From Glandiceps talaboti (Eukaryota > Hemichordata > Enteropneusta > Spengelidae): DNA of 64,000 bases. The DNA is taken from assembly GCF_964340395.1 (NCBI RefSeq), contig NC_135552.1, forward strand, positions 9,122,994 through 9,186,993. The letters are read 5' to 3'. The translations under genes were made by a program, and so were the position numbers. The notes below the pieces were generated by a model. The model saw only the letters and a list, made by a program, of their open reading frames with translations, ran no database searches and was not told the DNA's origin. Of this stretch, positions 38,385 to 52,800 are shown piece by piece. Within the stretch, counting starts at the first letter, position 1. Each line of letters begins with the position of its first letter.

Positions 38385-41300
38385 CCAATGCAGTCTACCG
38401 ATCAGAGGGAAAACACAACAATAACTCTCCCTACATTAATTGCCACTTCAGTGACGACAACAGAACTAATCATGAACAAGCAAATGACATGTGCCCAATA
38501 CACACACTTTATTGTAAAGTACTAAATCAAAAGAACAGTAACTGCCATGAATAGTGGTTTGAGTAACGTTTGTTTGAGAATTGTTTTTTTAAAAAGAAAG
38601 AAAAAAATTCACGTCGTCACATCACTTTAGACAACATATCCTGACCAGAAACAATGCTTTTGTTTTTTTTTTGGCTTAATTACCGAAAATATGTAAATAA
38701 CTTATTAAAACTAAACGCAATATCAATAATATTTTCAGGATGTATGTACCACATTATATTGAATTGAAGAGTGTATTCATAAGATATAGCCTAATTACTG
38801 AAACCAGTAATTACATAAATTGCTCATTAATATTCATGGTATGTTTATCAAAACCTAATCATTGCCATTACCCTATGGAACATGTGCACCAAATTTTGTT
38901 TGAATTGAGCCAGTGCTTTTTTTAGAAAATGGTGACAAACACACACACACATACATACATACATACATACATACATAGAAATGCATAAGGAACTAATAAA
39001 CCAGTCCGTATATATAGCTGTTAAATCCGATGTTTTGAATAAATATTCTTTTTCAAAGGAAAAATTTGCGAGACACAAAAATGCCAGGTCAAAATCCGAA
39101 CATTTCTAAATATGACATACATACATACATACATACATACATACATACGTATATACATACATACATACACACATACACAGACTTTTCATCCCTAATATAA
39201 AACCTTCCTTACGGAAATTAAAATCTGGGATTGAGGGAAGTTCATATTTTATGCAATAGTTGAATAGACTGGGCTTGATTACTGTCTCCCTCTGTATTAC
39301 TGAGGTCTCTTCAAGGCCTGTCAGCTACAATAACAATAATGAGAATTTTTCCGCACAAATTTTAATCTTTGTTAACTATACGTATCGTCTTGTATGCTAA
39401 CTGCTTTTGTATATTTGTACTTGGGTTCGTTCTTTATGCATTGTAGGTTAAACGTGTGATTTAATTTTAAAGTTAGTTATCTCTATGTTCAAGACACAAT
39501 AGACAGCTATACTGACAAATCCGAGCTCCGGGATGAAAAACACTTGATACATACCTAGATATAGAAATTCACACCTCGGAATAGAAGTGAAACATAAAAT
39601 GAATACACATTTGAAATTGATTTTAGAATATTATATTTATCAATTTGGCAAATGGACAAAGAGTTGGCAAGATTATATACACGGACCAGTAAAATCTGAC
39701 GATACAAATAGAAAATCGATTAATACATATGAGGGTATGAATAGATGGATGAATGAATGAATGAATGAATGAATGAATGAATGAATGAATGAATGAATGA
39801 ATGAAATTTATTTCACCAAATAACAAAAATAAGCTACACTTTCAAAGAAACATATGATACAAATATAGAAAGTGAATACAAAAGAAATAGACAATTGTTA
39901 TCTGATGTGGACCATGGAAATAGTTAAGCGGAACTAGGCTTGTCAATAGCCTGTACATTTTTCTACATTTCAAATCGATAATGGGACGCAGAAGAAAGGT
40001 GAATCAAAAGTATACACAGCACACACACACCCACACACACAAATATGCATACACCTCGAGCTCTATATACATAACTCAATAATGTAAAGTGTTCAAAATT
40101 GAAACAAATGTACTCAATCTCATAAACACACACAGCAATATATACACATGTATGTATACACATAACTCAATAATGAAAAGTGCCTATAATATAAAGACAG
40201 TACAGATGAAGTGAGAAGCAATACAAATACAACAAAATCAAGAAATGTTACTGAAAACGCCAAAGAGAAATGATACGCATTGTCAACGCAAGGATTGGAA
40301 TTTGTAAGTCACGGAGTACTTAAAACATAATTTCTTAGTTCCATCTTGAATTTTTGCCTTGACATTTTACTTTTAAGGGGGCATGGTAAAGAATTTCAAT
40401 GCTTTATTGCTGCATATTTTAAATTACGTTGGGTGATATTCAATTTTGTTGATGGTGTACAGTGTTAATGAATAGCCTAATTACCGAAAATCATTAATTA
40501 TGCAAATTATTCATTAACACTGAAAGGTACACCAACAAGCTTTACAGAACATATGCGATTGTTATGGTTAACGAGTGTACTGAATTATATTGGAATTGAA
40601 GCATGTATTCTTAAGATATAGCCTAATTACCAAAAATCATTAATTATGCAAATTATTCATGCTTCAATTTCAATACAATTCAGTACATACATTAACCATA
40701 ACAAATTGTGTATGTCCTATAAAGTTAGTTGATGTACCTTACAGTGTTAATGAATAATTTGCATAATGAATGATTTTCGGTAATTAGGCTATATCTTAAG
40801 ACTGCATTAAGCAGTATCATACACTCTTACATACATTATTATTTGCATAATTAGTGATTCCCTTACGGGAGGCATTCAGTTTAAATCTGGTATGAAATGG
40901 CCTGGTTAACAGATTTGGTGTAACATAATGATACGTTGCCAGTGCCTAAATGGGTATTTTGGTCTTTCACGCTACAATTACGGTTTAAAAGTGTCACACT
41001 TACCCCTAGATACTGTATTACAGTATTCATATTTCTTTACAATTTTAAAAAAAATACTAGTAATCCCTTGTGTGATTTTAGATGGACGAGGGTTATGCCC
41101 TTCACCTGGTACACGACTTTCTCTACAAAAAGCCACAGATGATAGTATTATTGCTACATGCCAGTTCCATGATATCAAAACCTGTATGTGAATTGGCGAA
41201 ATATTATAATCTAGTTCAGGTAAGAACCAATTGATATCATTGTTTGCCAGTCTCCTTAATACTTTCGATTCAGCTTGTATATGTTTTTACTAATTATCTA

Positions 41301-43798
41301 TTAAGTTGGCTGGCAGCCAGACATTTTAATATATATCATTGCAGCTGAGTGTAAGCTTAAAGTCACCCTCAATTTCGTTGTGTATAACCGACCACGTAAT
41401 CAAATCAGTTGTCCTAATGGATTAGACCTGCACCAATCCCCCGTGTCATTGGAAGGAAAATGTGGTAAACTATTTTTCCAAGTTACTAGTAGTCTTCCAA
41501 GGGACTGAATCAGTCAACTCGCTGAAGCCGTAACAGCGAACAAAGAATGAATGATAGACAGGTCCACAGATTACTCGAGCCAATCAGATGAGAGGGTGGT
41601 AAGACTAAGGTTACTGTATACGCAAAGTAGGCTACTATTAACTTGGAAAAATGTAACAAAAGTTTACCACATCTTCCTTCCCATTTGAAGATTATGACAC
41701 AAAATATCTCCCAAGGGCCTGGTGCCTGAAATGGTCCTGTTATTTTACACATGACAAAGCACGTATGACTCAATAAATATCAAGCTAAACCTTGAGGTAT
41801 ATGTTGGAATTTTGAGCTTACATTCATTGATAAATTTTACTATTTAAACAGTGCTGCATGTTTCTGCAAATAACGTCAAATAAGGTCAACGTAATGCATA
41901 CGTACTGTATATTGTTTGTTCAAACTTCAAATCGTAATAGGTACAATATACAAAAGTTGTTGCGAGGTAGGTAATCAAAACGCATTCCAGGAATGATGAT
42001 TAAATCTTTCGCAAGACGTTTTAATGCATTGTTGGATATATTGCTAGAATGTGTTTGCGATGTTATCTGTTTCACCAACAGGTGTCTGCAACAGCCTCGT
42101 CCGTGGCATTTTCCAACAAGGAAAAGTACCCACTCTTTATTCGCACGACTCCGTCTGATGCCGCATTGGTAACAGCATGGGAGGCGCTTTTTCGTCACTT
42201 TAAATGGCATAGAGTGGCCATCATATATGAAAACGCCGAAATATTTACTCTGGTAATTTTTCCTTTAAGAAATATTATGAAAAATCTCACCAAAATTGTT
42301 AATTAACTGCTCTTTTGCTACGTTGGTTGATAATTACACTTTTGAAAATAAGAATCTGCCGAAGTGTTGGATGAGACTCTTAAGAGAAAAAAATGGTATT
42401 TATGTACATATGTTTGATCATATATTTTTACATCAGGTAGCTCAAGACTTTGAGAAAATGTTGTCTATTAGTCCACGCATTCATTGGAGTGTGTGATTTG
42501 CATATAACTGAATATTTAGTATTTATGTATTGGTTTGCCAGAATAAGGCGCTGTAAAATAAATGGTTTCTCTGAATTTCACGAAAGTTTCATAAACATAA
42601 ATCATACATGCGTTCTATTGAGTGTGGTGTGAATACTTAATGCATTATTTGCATAATTGATTACACTAACAAATTAGCCTTTTACATCTCCAATAGCCGC
42701 TTCTGGCTTGATGAATATATTCATGATTTTGTAACACATATAACCAATAGATATAATGAAATTGGCTTGCATATCGCTACATAATGTGCAAAATTAATGG
42801 CATGGCGTCATTCGGAGATATACGGTAAATAGAAGCTCAAATTAAACTTCGTACTTGCATTGACGATATCACGTCACACGTCTCCAACACATTTGTCTTG
42901 CATCTGATATGACTACTTTGCATAATTAATTATACGTACCAATTTACTCGATTAAGTAATATAACATGAATGTTTTATTCAGGTTTTCATCTCACTTCGT
43001 GGATTTTATTGAGTTGGGTTGCAAACCATATAAAATATGTATGTTCACCTTATGCACACACTTTGCAATCTCCTTTTAAACGGGTAAAAGAAATCACTTC
43101 AAAGTCAGACTCCAGGTAATAAAGGTATTTTCATAAACTTTTGGTGCTGGGGAGTCATTTCATGATTTTACATCTCAGAATTTTTGCTCGGTTGCCAAGA
43201 AACACCAGATCCAAACTCTTTTCGATCTCTCTGTCATGGGTCTTAGGATACATTAATATGTATGAGATGCGCACTGAACATTCATAACTAGTAAGAACTT
43301 ATTTCCTTCATGAAATTAATCTCCATAACTCAAACTTTATGAAAGATTCTGGCCTTTAGTGAGATATCGTCGCATATGAAATAGCGTTGAGTGAGGAATC
43401 CAGATGACATTCTTTATAATCAAGTCCATATTAAAATAATAACTATCGAACATTTAAAGAGATGTTCAGAGTAAATTTTGATTTTCGCTATCAAAAACTC
43501 AACAGATGATGAAGGAACTTGTTTCCTTGCTACGGTCGACTGGTGAATACGAGATCTTGACTGTAGAGCATGTAGAAAGTGGGGATGACCCAGTAGTCCA
43601 GATGCTTAGTTTGAAGGTAAAGTCATTCATTTTGTTCATGCTGTATGTTGGTTCATGTGAAACGACTCGAAATGATGGAAGATAAATGTTTTAACACTTA
43701 TTCCCTCCTGTATGCCTCAGGAAGCGGCGTTTTAGGTAGCGATATCTGTCTGTCCATCCGTCCGTCCGTCCGTCCGTCTGTCTGTCCTTCTGTCTGTA

Positions 43799-43835
<37 letters not shown>

Positions 43836-46800
43836 GCCTGCCTCTTTTTTTTATGTCTGGCTGTCCGCCTGCCCATCTGTCTGTCCGTCAGTTTGTTGGT
43901 TTAGTTGGCTGGCTATCTTTGAATTTCATGTAATTTGGTTGATATATTCAATTCAACATCACGTATCATACATGATTGGTATTATTCATGTGGCTTGCAT
44001 ACCACACTATGATTTCATTAATATTCACACTTATCAATTAGAAAATATATTATCAATGTCTTAGGCAGGGCTTTCCGTACATCACAAACTCATTTGATTA
44101 TTAATTGATGACATCCTAACCTATGTCTTTCCAGATTTGATTGGCGAAGCTATGAGTCACTCTGTGTTTTAACCCAATGATTCTCTATTTTTACTCAAGA
44201 TGTTGGTCTACTTTGCATTTGCACTATGTAGGAGTTACATTTTATAGGGCTTAAAACATGTAGACCAGACTTCGTTTTTTGAAGGCAAAATGCACAATTT
44301 TTGAATTGCCTTTGATTTCTTGAGGTTAGTATAAAACTCTCAATAATAAGTCATCTGAGCAAAGAAGTTGGTAGGTATTGTTTTGAAACTATTGCAATTT
44401 ATTCCAATACAAGTCAATGTTGCATGGCCTAAAATGATGATGGTGATCTCCTTTCCGATTTTCTTCAGAACCATGATGCCCGTATTATAGTTCTGATGGG
44501 TTATGAGACAATGTCAAGAAAAATCATGTGTCAGGTATGTATGTAAATGTCACATTTCCTGCCATGTATGACATGTCCGTGCAAATGCTAAAATGATGCA
44601 CGGTCGATGGTGGGAGTTGGTGTGAGATAACAAAGAATAGAAAATATTGAATTCTGACAATTTTGACCTACCCCTTGGTCCACCACAACCTTTATTTTAC
44701 GTATGTTCGGAATCATAGTTCACGTAAATGAAGTGTTTCCAAGTTGAATGTGAGGATTCCCCTACGCCACACCCCAACTAGGCTTGTACAGGATGTCAAA
44801 GATACACTTCACTGGTTTGTTTATAGTGACGTTCCCCCTGGGAATTTGTTGGATATTTGTCTTCTTCCTGATGGAATGAAAACGTAATGGTGGAGTCAAG
44901 CATAAAGCTGAAAACTATTAGCTGTTGATTTGTGATGTATCAACGGCGAATTCCTGAAAGCTGTGTTGTTCTTAATTTTTCTAAAGATCAGCGTGGGCTT
45001 TACTTCTAATATTAGTAAAAAAAGCGTGTTGTCGCGCCAGTTATTGCAGTGGCGAGCATAAAAATTGCGTACAAAGCTGATACAACTTTAGGCCAATCGT
45101 AATGATTCTGTCCTGGGAAAATGAAGATCCCGTTCATTAGAAACGAGGATAACTGAAACAGACATTGTCATTACATCGTACAATCCAATAGCTGTGACAT
45201 TGAAAGTACAGGCAGATGTCAGAAATTTCTGACAACATTTTCTGGACAACTAAAACAAGTACTGATCATCATACATTTACAACTTACTGAAGCTCGTTGG
45301 GAATCAGTGTCGCAATCGCCGAATCGGGGGGAGTATATACGCCTGAATATTAATGGTGAACGCATCTTTTTTAAATACGTGAATGGTGAATTGTTGAAAG
45401 TTTGCGTTATAATTGTGGAATGATCGTTATTTTCGAAAGTGAATGGTGAATGCTTATAAATTAAACGCGTGGATCGTGAATGACAAAGCTCTGTGTGAAT
45501 GTAAATTGTGAATTTAACCTCAACCTAAAATCATGCAATCGATGGCTCAGTACAGTACACAACATGTCTGAAAAATCTATTCTTTTCATTAAACTTTGTA
45601 ACATTGTATAATCAATGGATATTATAACTGTCAATCAAATATTGCTGATTAAAGACGTTAAAAATCAATAATATCATATTCGTGTTTACGCGATATAATA
45701 AACCGACATATAGACCGATAAAATAGACAGACAATCGTTTTTCCCGGTTTACACGAAAACACAGAGAATGGCATAGTCCCTCGAGGGATTTTTCTGTTTA
45801 TTATTCATTTTCTCTTTTGTAAAGGAAAATGTCCCCATTAAAAAGATCCCACTTACTAGTACCCTCCCAAGGCTTAATGTTCCCCGACTGTTCACAACTT
45901 GAATGACTCACTCAGGTCACTACTTCACACAAAAGAACACTTGTGTTAAAGAAGTAAAATATTCAATTCATCAATTCTTGACGTCGAATTTGTACGTTTT
46001 TGAGGTTTTTTTTCTCAAAATGATCCACTTTCGGCAGCGTTTTCAAATTGTGTTGTTATGTGCTTTTTTGTCATCTCCGTAAAAACGGTAGATACCAACG
46101 TAACAAAGTAGCTGTGGTTTCACCCATCACGTAAATATGTAAAATTAATTGTTGACATTAAAGTATTGTTTTCTATGGTCAAATACTTTATGCTTGTTAC
46201 CCCTTCAACATAAAAGTGTTATGAAAAAGATCACAATTATTCAACTGAACTGAAAAGGGAAATGATTGTGACTCATAAACTCTAGTCAGTGCGATAGAGA
46301 CGTAATTCAAGAGGTACCTCCATATTGAACCAACTTTAAAAACAAGTTCAGTGTAAGAGTAGTACTTTCGTAACTTCGAATTTTGCTATTTGTTAACATG
46401 TTGATGACGTCATGATACTAGATAACAAGTCCATATTAAATATTTCAGGTAACTCTGTCTTAATTCCTGCACATATCAAAATTGTGAAATCGATTCTTGA
46501 GAAAACTTAAAAAGTAATTTCAAACTTATTTTTCCTTCTATCTCCGTTTCTTAAAAAAAAGTGAGTTACGTCTGTTTTGAGCTGAGCCAGCGATACAGTT
46601 TCGTACTCAATTGCTTGAATTGTATTCCCAGTTGTTAAATGATTGGCGTCTGTGTACTTGTTCTCTAATAATGATACCAGAATGTCAATGTTACGATCAC
46701 TTTGATAAGTTTCATCAGTTTTAGTTTAGTCTAGTTTTTCTTTGACTAACGTGTCTTTCAGATTTGCATTTTTGTTGTATGCTATCAATGGTTTGTCTTT

Positions 46801-49800
46801 AAAAAATTGTTTGAGGACTGTGTCATATTTAATTATTTCCCAATTTTTGTGATAATGCCTGTTTCAGATTTTTTATGTATGGACTATACAAATGTCGTGA
46901 ATACAAGTTTTTAGTCGTTAAGTGTGTTTCTGTTTGTTTGTTTGTTTGTTTGTTTGTTTGTTTGTCTGTCTGTCTGTTTGTTTGTTTTTGTCCCAGGAAC
47001 GATTCTCGTTCTGCGTGGTTGATTTCAGTCACTATCTGAGTGACTTCGTTTTCTTTACTTTCGCGTTTTAATAAGTTAATTGACAATTGTCTCACTTTTA
47101 ATATAAAATCGGTTTCGTTGTTGCATTTTCAGCACATATCTCAGACTTTCGCCATTTATATGAAGCCATTAAATGTTGTTAGTTTAGTCTGTTTCGTGTC
47201 TCGCATGCGCGATGTTACCATTGCGATCAGTCAACATATGTTTTTTTTGTTTTTTCCGAGTGTTACCCTAAGACGTACTTGTTCCTCAAGAGCATTGCTT
47301 TCGACATTGCAAGCCTACATAAAAAAACTATACAGTGGGACTACACTATCTTCACAGTGCAGGTTGTTCCACAAACAGAAGGCCTCGGTCTGCTTGTCGC
47401 CTGGCGCTCAGATTTAAGACAAAAATGGTTTAATATAAAAGATTAATATGCTTTCCTATGCTAGGCCTACAGATCGAATCATTATGGCCAAAAATATGTA
47501 TGGATGCTGGTGGGCTGGCTCTTGAAAGATTGGATCTTTCAAAGTCTTTCCGATAATGATGCCACGTGCACAGATGAAGAAATGCTCATTGTATCTCATG
47601 GGTACATAGCTGTTGAAGTTACAGCTTATGCAGATGACTTCAGTGATATAGACTTCAATGGCTTGGTGAGTTATGTACATTAGTTGCCGAAATATTGAAA
47701 GAGCGTATATTTCATCGTGGGGTCATAGGCATCATTTCATTATGATGTAGGTAGAAGTTACGTTGTGAGCGATAATATATCTCTAGAAGTAAACTCGAAT
47801 AAAAGTCGTACTGGTAAATGTACTTTGCAGGTTAATGAAGTGTAATGGCAAAGGGAAAGGCAACGTAGCATGGCCCTGTATAAGATTTGATAGCTTAATG
47901 GATTAATATTTTTTTTAACATGTGTTTAGAAGCCAAAACCAAAGGACATTGACGTGTTCGAGCGCATGCGATCATCACGGGAATTATATTATGCAGGGTA
48001 TTGCTTTGATGCAGTGCTAGCCATAGCACTGGCTTTAAACAAAACTGACAAGCTAATTTCCACATCGGAAGACCAAAGACGAATTTCTGACTTCACATAC
48101 AATGATAAATCTACTGCTGTAATCTTGAAGGATGAAATACTAAATCAAGAATTCTTTGGAGTTAGTGTGAGTTTTAAACTTTCTTTCCAGGCACAGATAG
48201 TTTTCTTGAATACCGCACTCTTTGTTGTAATTTATTTTTTCAAATGTTGTACAAATGCCAGTTCTCTTTTAGCTATCATGGAGCTAAGATTTGGAATAAG
48301 TTATCATTTTTATTGAGATCTATGAATATTAAAAAGAAATTTAAGAATGCTCTCAGAAGGTATGTTACCAACTCAGCATAGACAGTCGGTGATTTATCTC
48401 ATTTGAGATTACCAATACAAATATAAGTATATTATTTAATTTGTTTATTTAACATGTTACCCATTTAAATGTTTTTGCTATTTTGCCAGCCCCCAGTCAC
48501 ACAGTTTTCAAACCCACCAAGGTCTTTTCTCTCAAGTTATTCTTTATTATTTCTGTGTGTGTATCTGTATGAATTTCTTTCTTGTGATGTAAGCGTATCC
48601 TTTATGTGTGGCGAATAAATAAATACATAAATAAAGGTTTACTATGACGTTGGACATGGACACTTGAGGTTGTTAAAGCCAATGTCACTTTTGACTGAAT
48701 GACAAATACATTTGTCTTGAAAACAGTTTGGTACTTTATAATCGATGAAGACTTCACATTTATAAGTTGGTTTTGATCATCAGTATAATCAATATAATGT
48801 TGACCTAATTTCACAATACTTTGATATGTTTCTTTTAAGATTCTATGATATTGTCTGAGTGAAATGATCCTACTTAACCCAGGTTTAATTATAACACGGC
48901 CTATTTTCCATATTTTTATCTCATAGGGAATGGTTCGATTGACGAAAACTAGTGACCTATTCGTGAATATAGTAATTCAACAAAAACAAGTGGATGGTAA
49001 TGATGTTAAGGAGATGTTCAATAAGAACTTGAAATGTGTTGGTTTCAGTTAGAACTTAGATGTCATACGGCCCTTTGTCAGGAACGTCTGTTAAACGTAT
49101 AATTGACTGCTTCGAATTCTGTTGTTATAAAAGTACACTAAAAAGAGAAACAGTCGACATGACGTTTAACGGCCTTGCAAGACCACTTCTGCCTAAGTGT
49201 TGATCGATGGCAGCTCTGTCCTGATAATAGACACTGAATGATGACGCCAAGGCCTTTACCCACTTTCACAATCCAAGCTTTTGTTAAACATTGTAAATTC
49301 GTAAGATCCCCTTTAGTTTTCCCTTTGGTTCCAACTTGCACGTTTTATTCACCAAGACACCAAATATATCATTCTCTAAAATTGTTCATTCCCATCATTT
49401 ACTGGAACACCATCATCTGGCAAGGGACACGAATAGTTTGGTATGACACAATTCGCCATCATTCTCCTAATTTTGTTTCGCGAGAAGGTGCTAAATTCCC
49501 CACTTTATTCCGTTTGCATCGTGGAAAGACCTGAAAGGTTTGATCAATAGTACAATGTTACAGTGTAACAGGTTAAAATCTTGAGCAGAGGCTTGTTTTG
49601 AATCCATTACCGTGTTAGTTTCACTTCTTTTCGAAATATATGTATGGTACTGCTAATTAATGATAAGCATATAATACATCATCCACGTTCAGTCACAGCG
49701 ATCACCACGCATTATTTGACAGTGTATCTCGTGACTAATAAGGTGTCATGTCACGTGTAAATTCAACATGGTCTGGACGATGGACGCACTGATTTAATTC

Positions 49801-52800
49801 AAAAATTGAAGTTAAAAACGTGTTCTTATTATAGCTAAAAACCTGTAGATTGATACACCTCATAGGTGTACAATATTTCGAAGTAAGTCATATCTAGATA
49901 TTAATTTCAAAATGGTCCAGTTGCAGGTAGTGCAGTTTTAAGGTGGTATTATAACTACAGACATGTTTGCATTATAATAACATTTAAATTGGTGAAGTTA
50001 TCTTTTTTTTAAATTTATCACAATCAAGCATCAGGTTATAATTGGATGTAAGATAGGGGAACTAATGGCGATTTAGGCGTTTTGACTTATAATTCATGTG
50101 CCACATAACCAGTGACGTATAGACACAGGTCGTAATGACGTAGAAATACCAGGGTATATGATCCATATGTTCTGCTCCTAAAATGCTTAGTGAGCCCCTG
50201 ATGCAAAAGGGATGCAATAAATAAATAAATAAATAAGTAAATAAGGCGATAAATTGGATTATGTACTCTCGTCAAATTGTAAAATAAAAATCTTATAAAA
50301 TAAATTAAAATTGAATGTTTAAAAATAAAGGAAATGAGGAAACAACGTGCTTCAATGTATGTTTATATCAATTAATGAAGTGTTCTAGATTATCATACTT
50401 GTTGTTAGCTTTGATAAATATGCTGTTATTCTTTTCATAAAATGTTCAGACCATCTTATGGTCGAAGTCGGTCGCTTTGATGTTGCAAATGATAAGTTCA
50501 AGTGGAGTGAAGAAAGTCCACTTATCTGGCAAGGTGAGGCATTTTCATGTTATAGAATCAATTTGACGATCATGTATATGGAGCTACTGTATCTCAGTTA
50601 TTTCACTTACACACGCACACACACACACACATCACAGTATTAAATAGACAGAATCAGTCACGACTCTGAATTCCGCAGAAACCTGCAAATATTCTCCTGA
50701 AAGTGGCACAGATTGCGTTTGTAAACTTTATACTAAAAGTGAAAAAGTGAGAAAAAAACACTCAATAAACCTTGGGTCTTCGGCTAGTTTCGCAAAGTGA
50801 GCGGCATTTGACATGTACGTGATTCCATTGTACATGCATGTCTTCTATGTCATTACTCTAATATTGTTAGAAAAGTTGATTGCATAGTCTATATTTCCAC
50901 AACACTGTGCATACATGTACTAAATTACGTCATCGGAGCTTTTATAAGTTATATCTCAATACCAGGTCTGAGTTCATGAAATGTATATTCTAATAAGCAG
51001 AATACTGCAACTACCTCAGCATAAATCATGCCCCAAAATGTATAAAAACGCTTTGTGCCCCTTTAATTCAATAATTACTCTTTATCAACTATACTTAAAT
51101 CATAAATTAATGTAATGAGTACTTTTCCTTACCTTACATTATAGGAGTGATTGCTAAGGTGAGGAACAAAGCTATCAAACACGTGATGGTTGAATTCCTA
51201 CGTTTTGATAGAAGATACTAAATTCCTGATGAGCAATGCTATTTCTTTCTTTTTGAATTATTTATTTTACAGGTAAAGCGCCTCCAACCGATGGAGTTGA
51301 AGAAATTTATATAAGTGTTTCAGCTTCAGAAACAGTCCACATAGTATTGAATACGATGGCCAGTGTTGGGATTCTGTTGTCGTTACTGTGTTTGATTATG
51401 AATAATTTGTACCGAAACAGAAAGTTAGTAATGCTACAAGTAAATATTATAAACAGTTTCATAGAAATGACTGGAAAGACTAAAGCCTATGTATGTATGT
51501 ATGTATGTATGTATGTATGTATGTATGTATGCATGCATGCACGCACGCACGCACGCACGTATGTATGTATGTATGTATGTATGTATGTATGTATGTATGT
51601 ATGTATGTATGTGTGTGTCTTGTAAGTATCTGTGTCATTTAACATGGAACACTTTGTCACTTTCAAAGTTTGAAGTGTTTTTATATATATTTGTTTACAC
51701 TTCCAACCTGTACATTTGATAACGTTGTGTATAATATTAGTCATTCATTTGTATTTGCAAAATATGACCATTTGGCAAGGGTTATAGGACAGGTCATGTC
51801 GTGTTTATTCATGTAGTATCTGTTGTATTCTTATACATTATAACTGGTGATATTTCATAGAAAATGTTACCAAGGTGGTTTTGTATAAACCCTTCCCATG
51901 ATAAGTTCATTTCACTTTTGAATTCAGATAATATATAACTTATCTAAAATAATTTAGCTTCATTTATTTATTTTGCAATGAAAAATAGAGAGGAATTTCC
52001 CTCTATGAACTGAAACGTTTGTATTATTGTTTGCTCTTTGGGCCTGTGGCCTTATTGTTCTGAAATAAACTGATTGATTGATTGGTGATATTTCGTGTCA
52101 ATTCCAACATTCGTACTGCAGCTCATGAACAAAAAAACCATAACTTTAAGTTTCTACCCCTATATGTTATAACTGTTCCTGTCGTATCTCTATATTTGTC
52201 CTTGACCTTGTCCCCGGCTATGTCTCTCCTTTTTATAAAGTCACACAGAAATTTAAAATTTAAGGTTGAAGCCGGGACATTTCACTGTGTGTCTTTACTG
52301 AGCAGATTAAAGCAGCGCTCTAATCTAGTTAGTACCCTCTCACTTGACATAACTTGTGAGTCGTATGCACTAACAAGTATATGGTTTCGCACACCTTTGA
52401 CTGTCTGAGACATGATTGAGATAACCACCCAAGACAAAATTGTCACTCACTTATATCTTATTGGTATCTTATTAGCCTACATGTATATCTGAGAAAAAAA
52501 TGGTATATGAACCCTTTAATTGTCGTAATGCTGCTATGGATTTATATATCGACTTTGTAAAAGTGTTTAGCTATTAGCCAGTCGAGGAGAGAAATAACGA
52601 ACACTATGCATTGTTTATGTACACACAGACAGTGTGTATATATAGAACCTTAATTATCGTTTACTTCGAAAACAATATATTGAGTGAACACTATACCCCA
52701 TCAGAAATCAACATTAATTATCAACTGCATCTGACAACACTATTTCTTATTTTAGAGTAATCAAGATCTCCAGTCCTCTTCTGAACAACTTTGTCGCTTT

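Larger units (their letters stand above)
35797..41081 (+). other. Gene 2 intron 1 (5.3 kb)
   Basis: The longest intron in the window. It holds a tRNA-like SINE candidate near 36.5 kb, a long (GT)n tract, several (CATA)n and (GAAT)n tracts, a LINE 3' end on the minus strand and a nested palindrome, all listed separately. No additional exon was seen; the proteins of both genes read continuously across it. Confidence 0.75.
35560..51273 (+). other. Gene 2 region encoding signal peptide and Venus flytrap domain
   Basis: Exons 1-9 and the start of exon 10. The HASSMIS loop keeps the two serines of the GABBR1 GCSSVS loop. The GABBR1 histidine position (RTHPS) is threonine here (RTTPS), and the QEAPLAYDA glutamate position is tyrosine or alanine within [10 protein letters not shown]. 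The hinge tyrosine (GYETMSRK) and the tryptophan of VGW are kept. The flytrap fold should be intact, but the pocket is not the canonical GABA pocket. Confidence 0.78.

Noticed and set aside
47260-47417. Alternative exon 6 of gene 2 (AYIKKLYSG resembles AYKAKLYGR)
   Set aside because: The only AG before it gives the wrong phase, the frame ends in a stop at 47417, and a fully matching exon 6 with the right phase starts at 47465.
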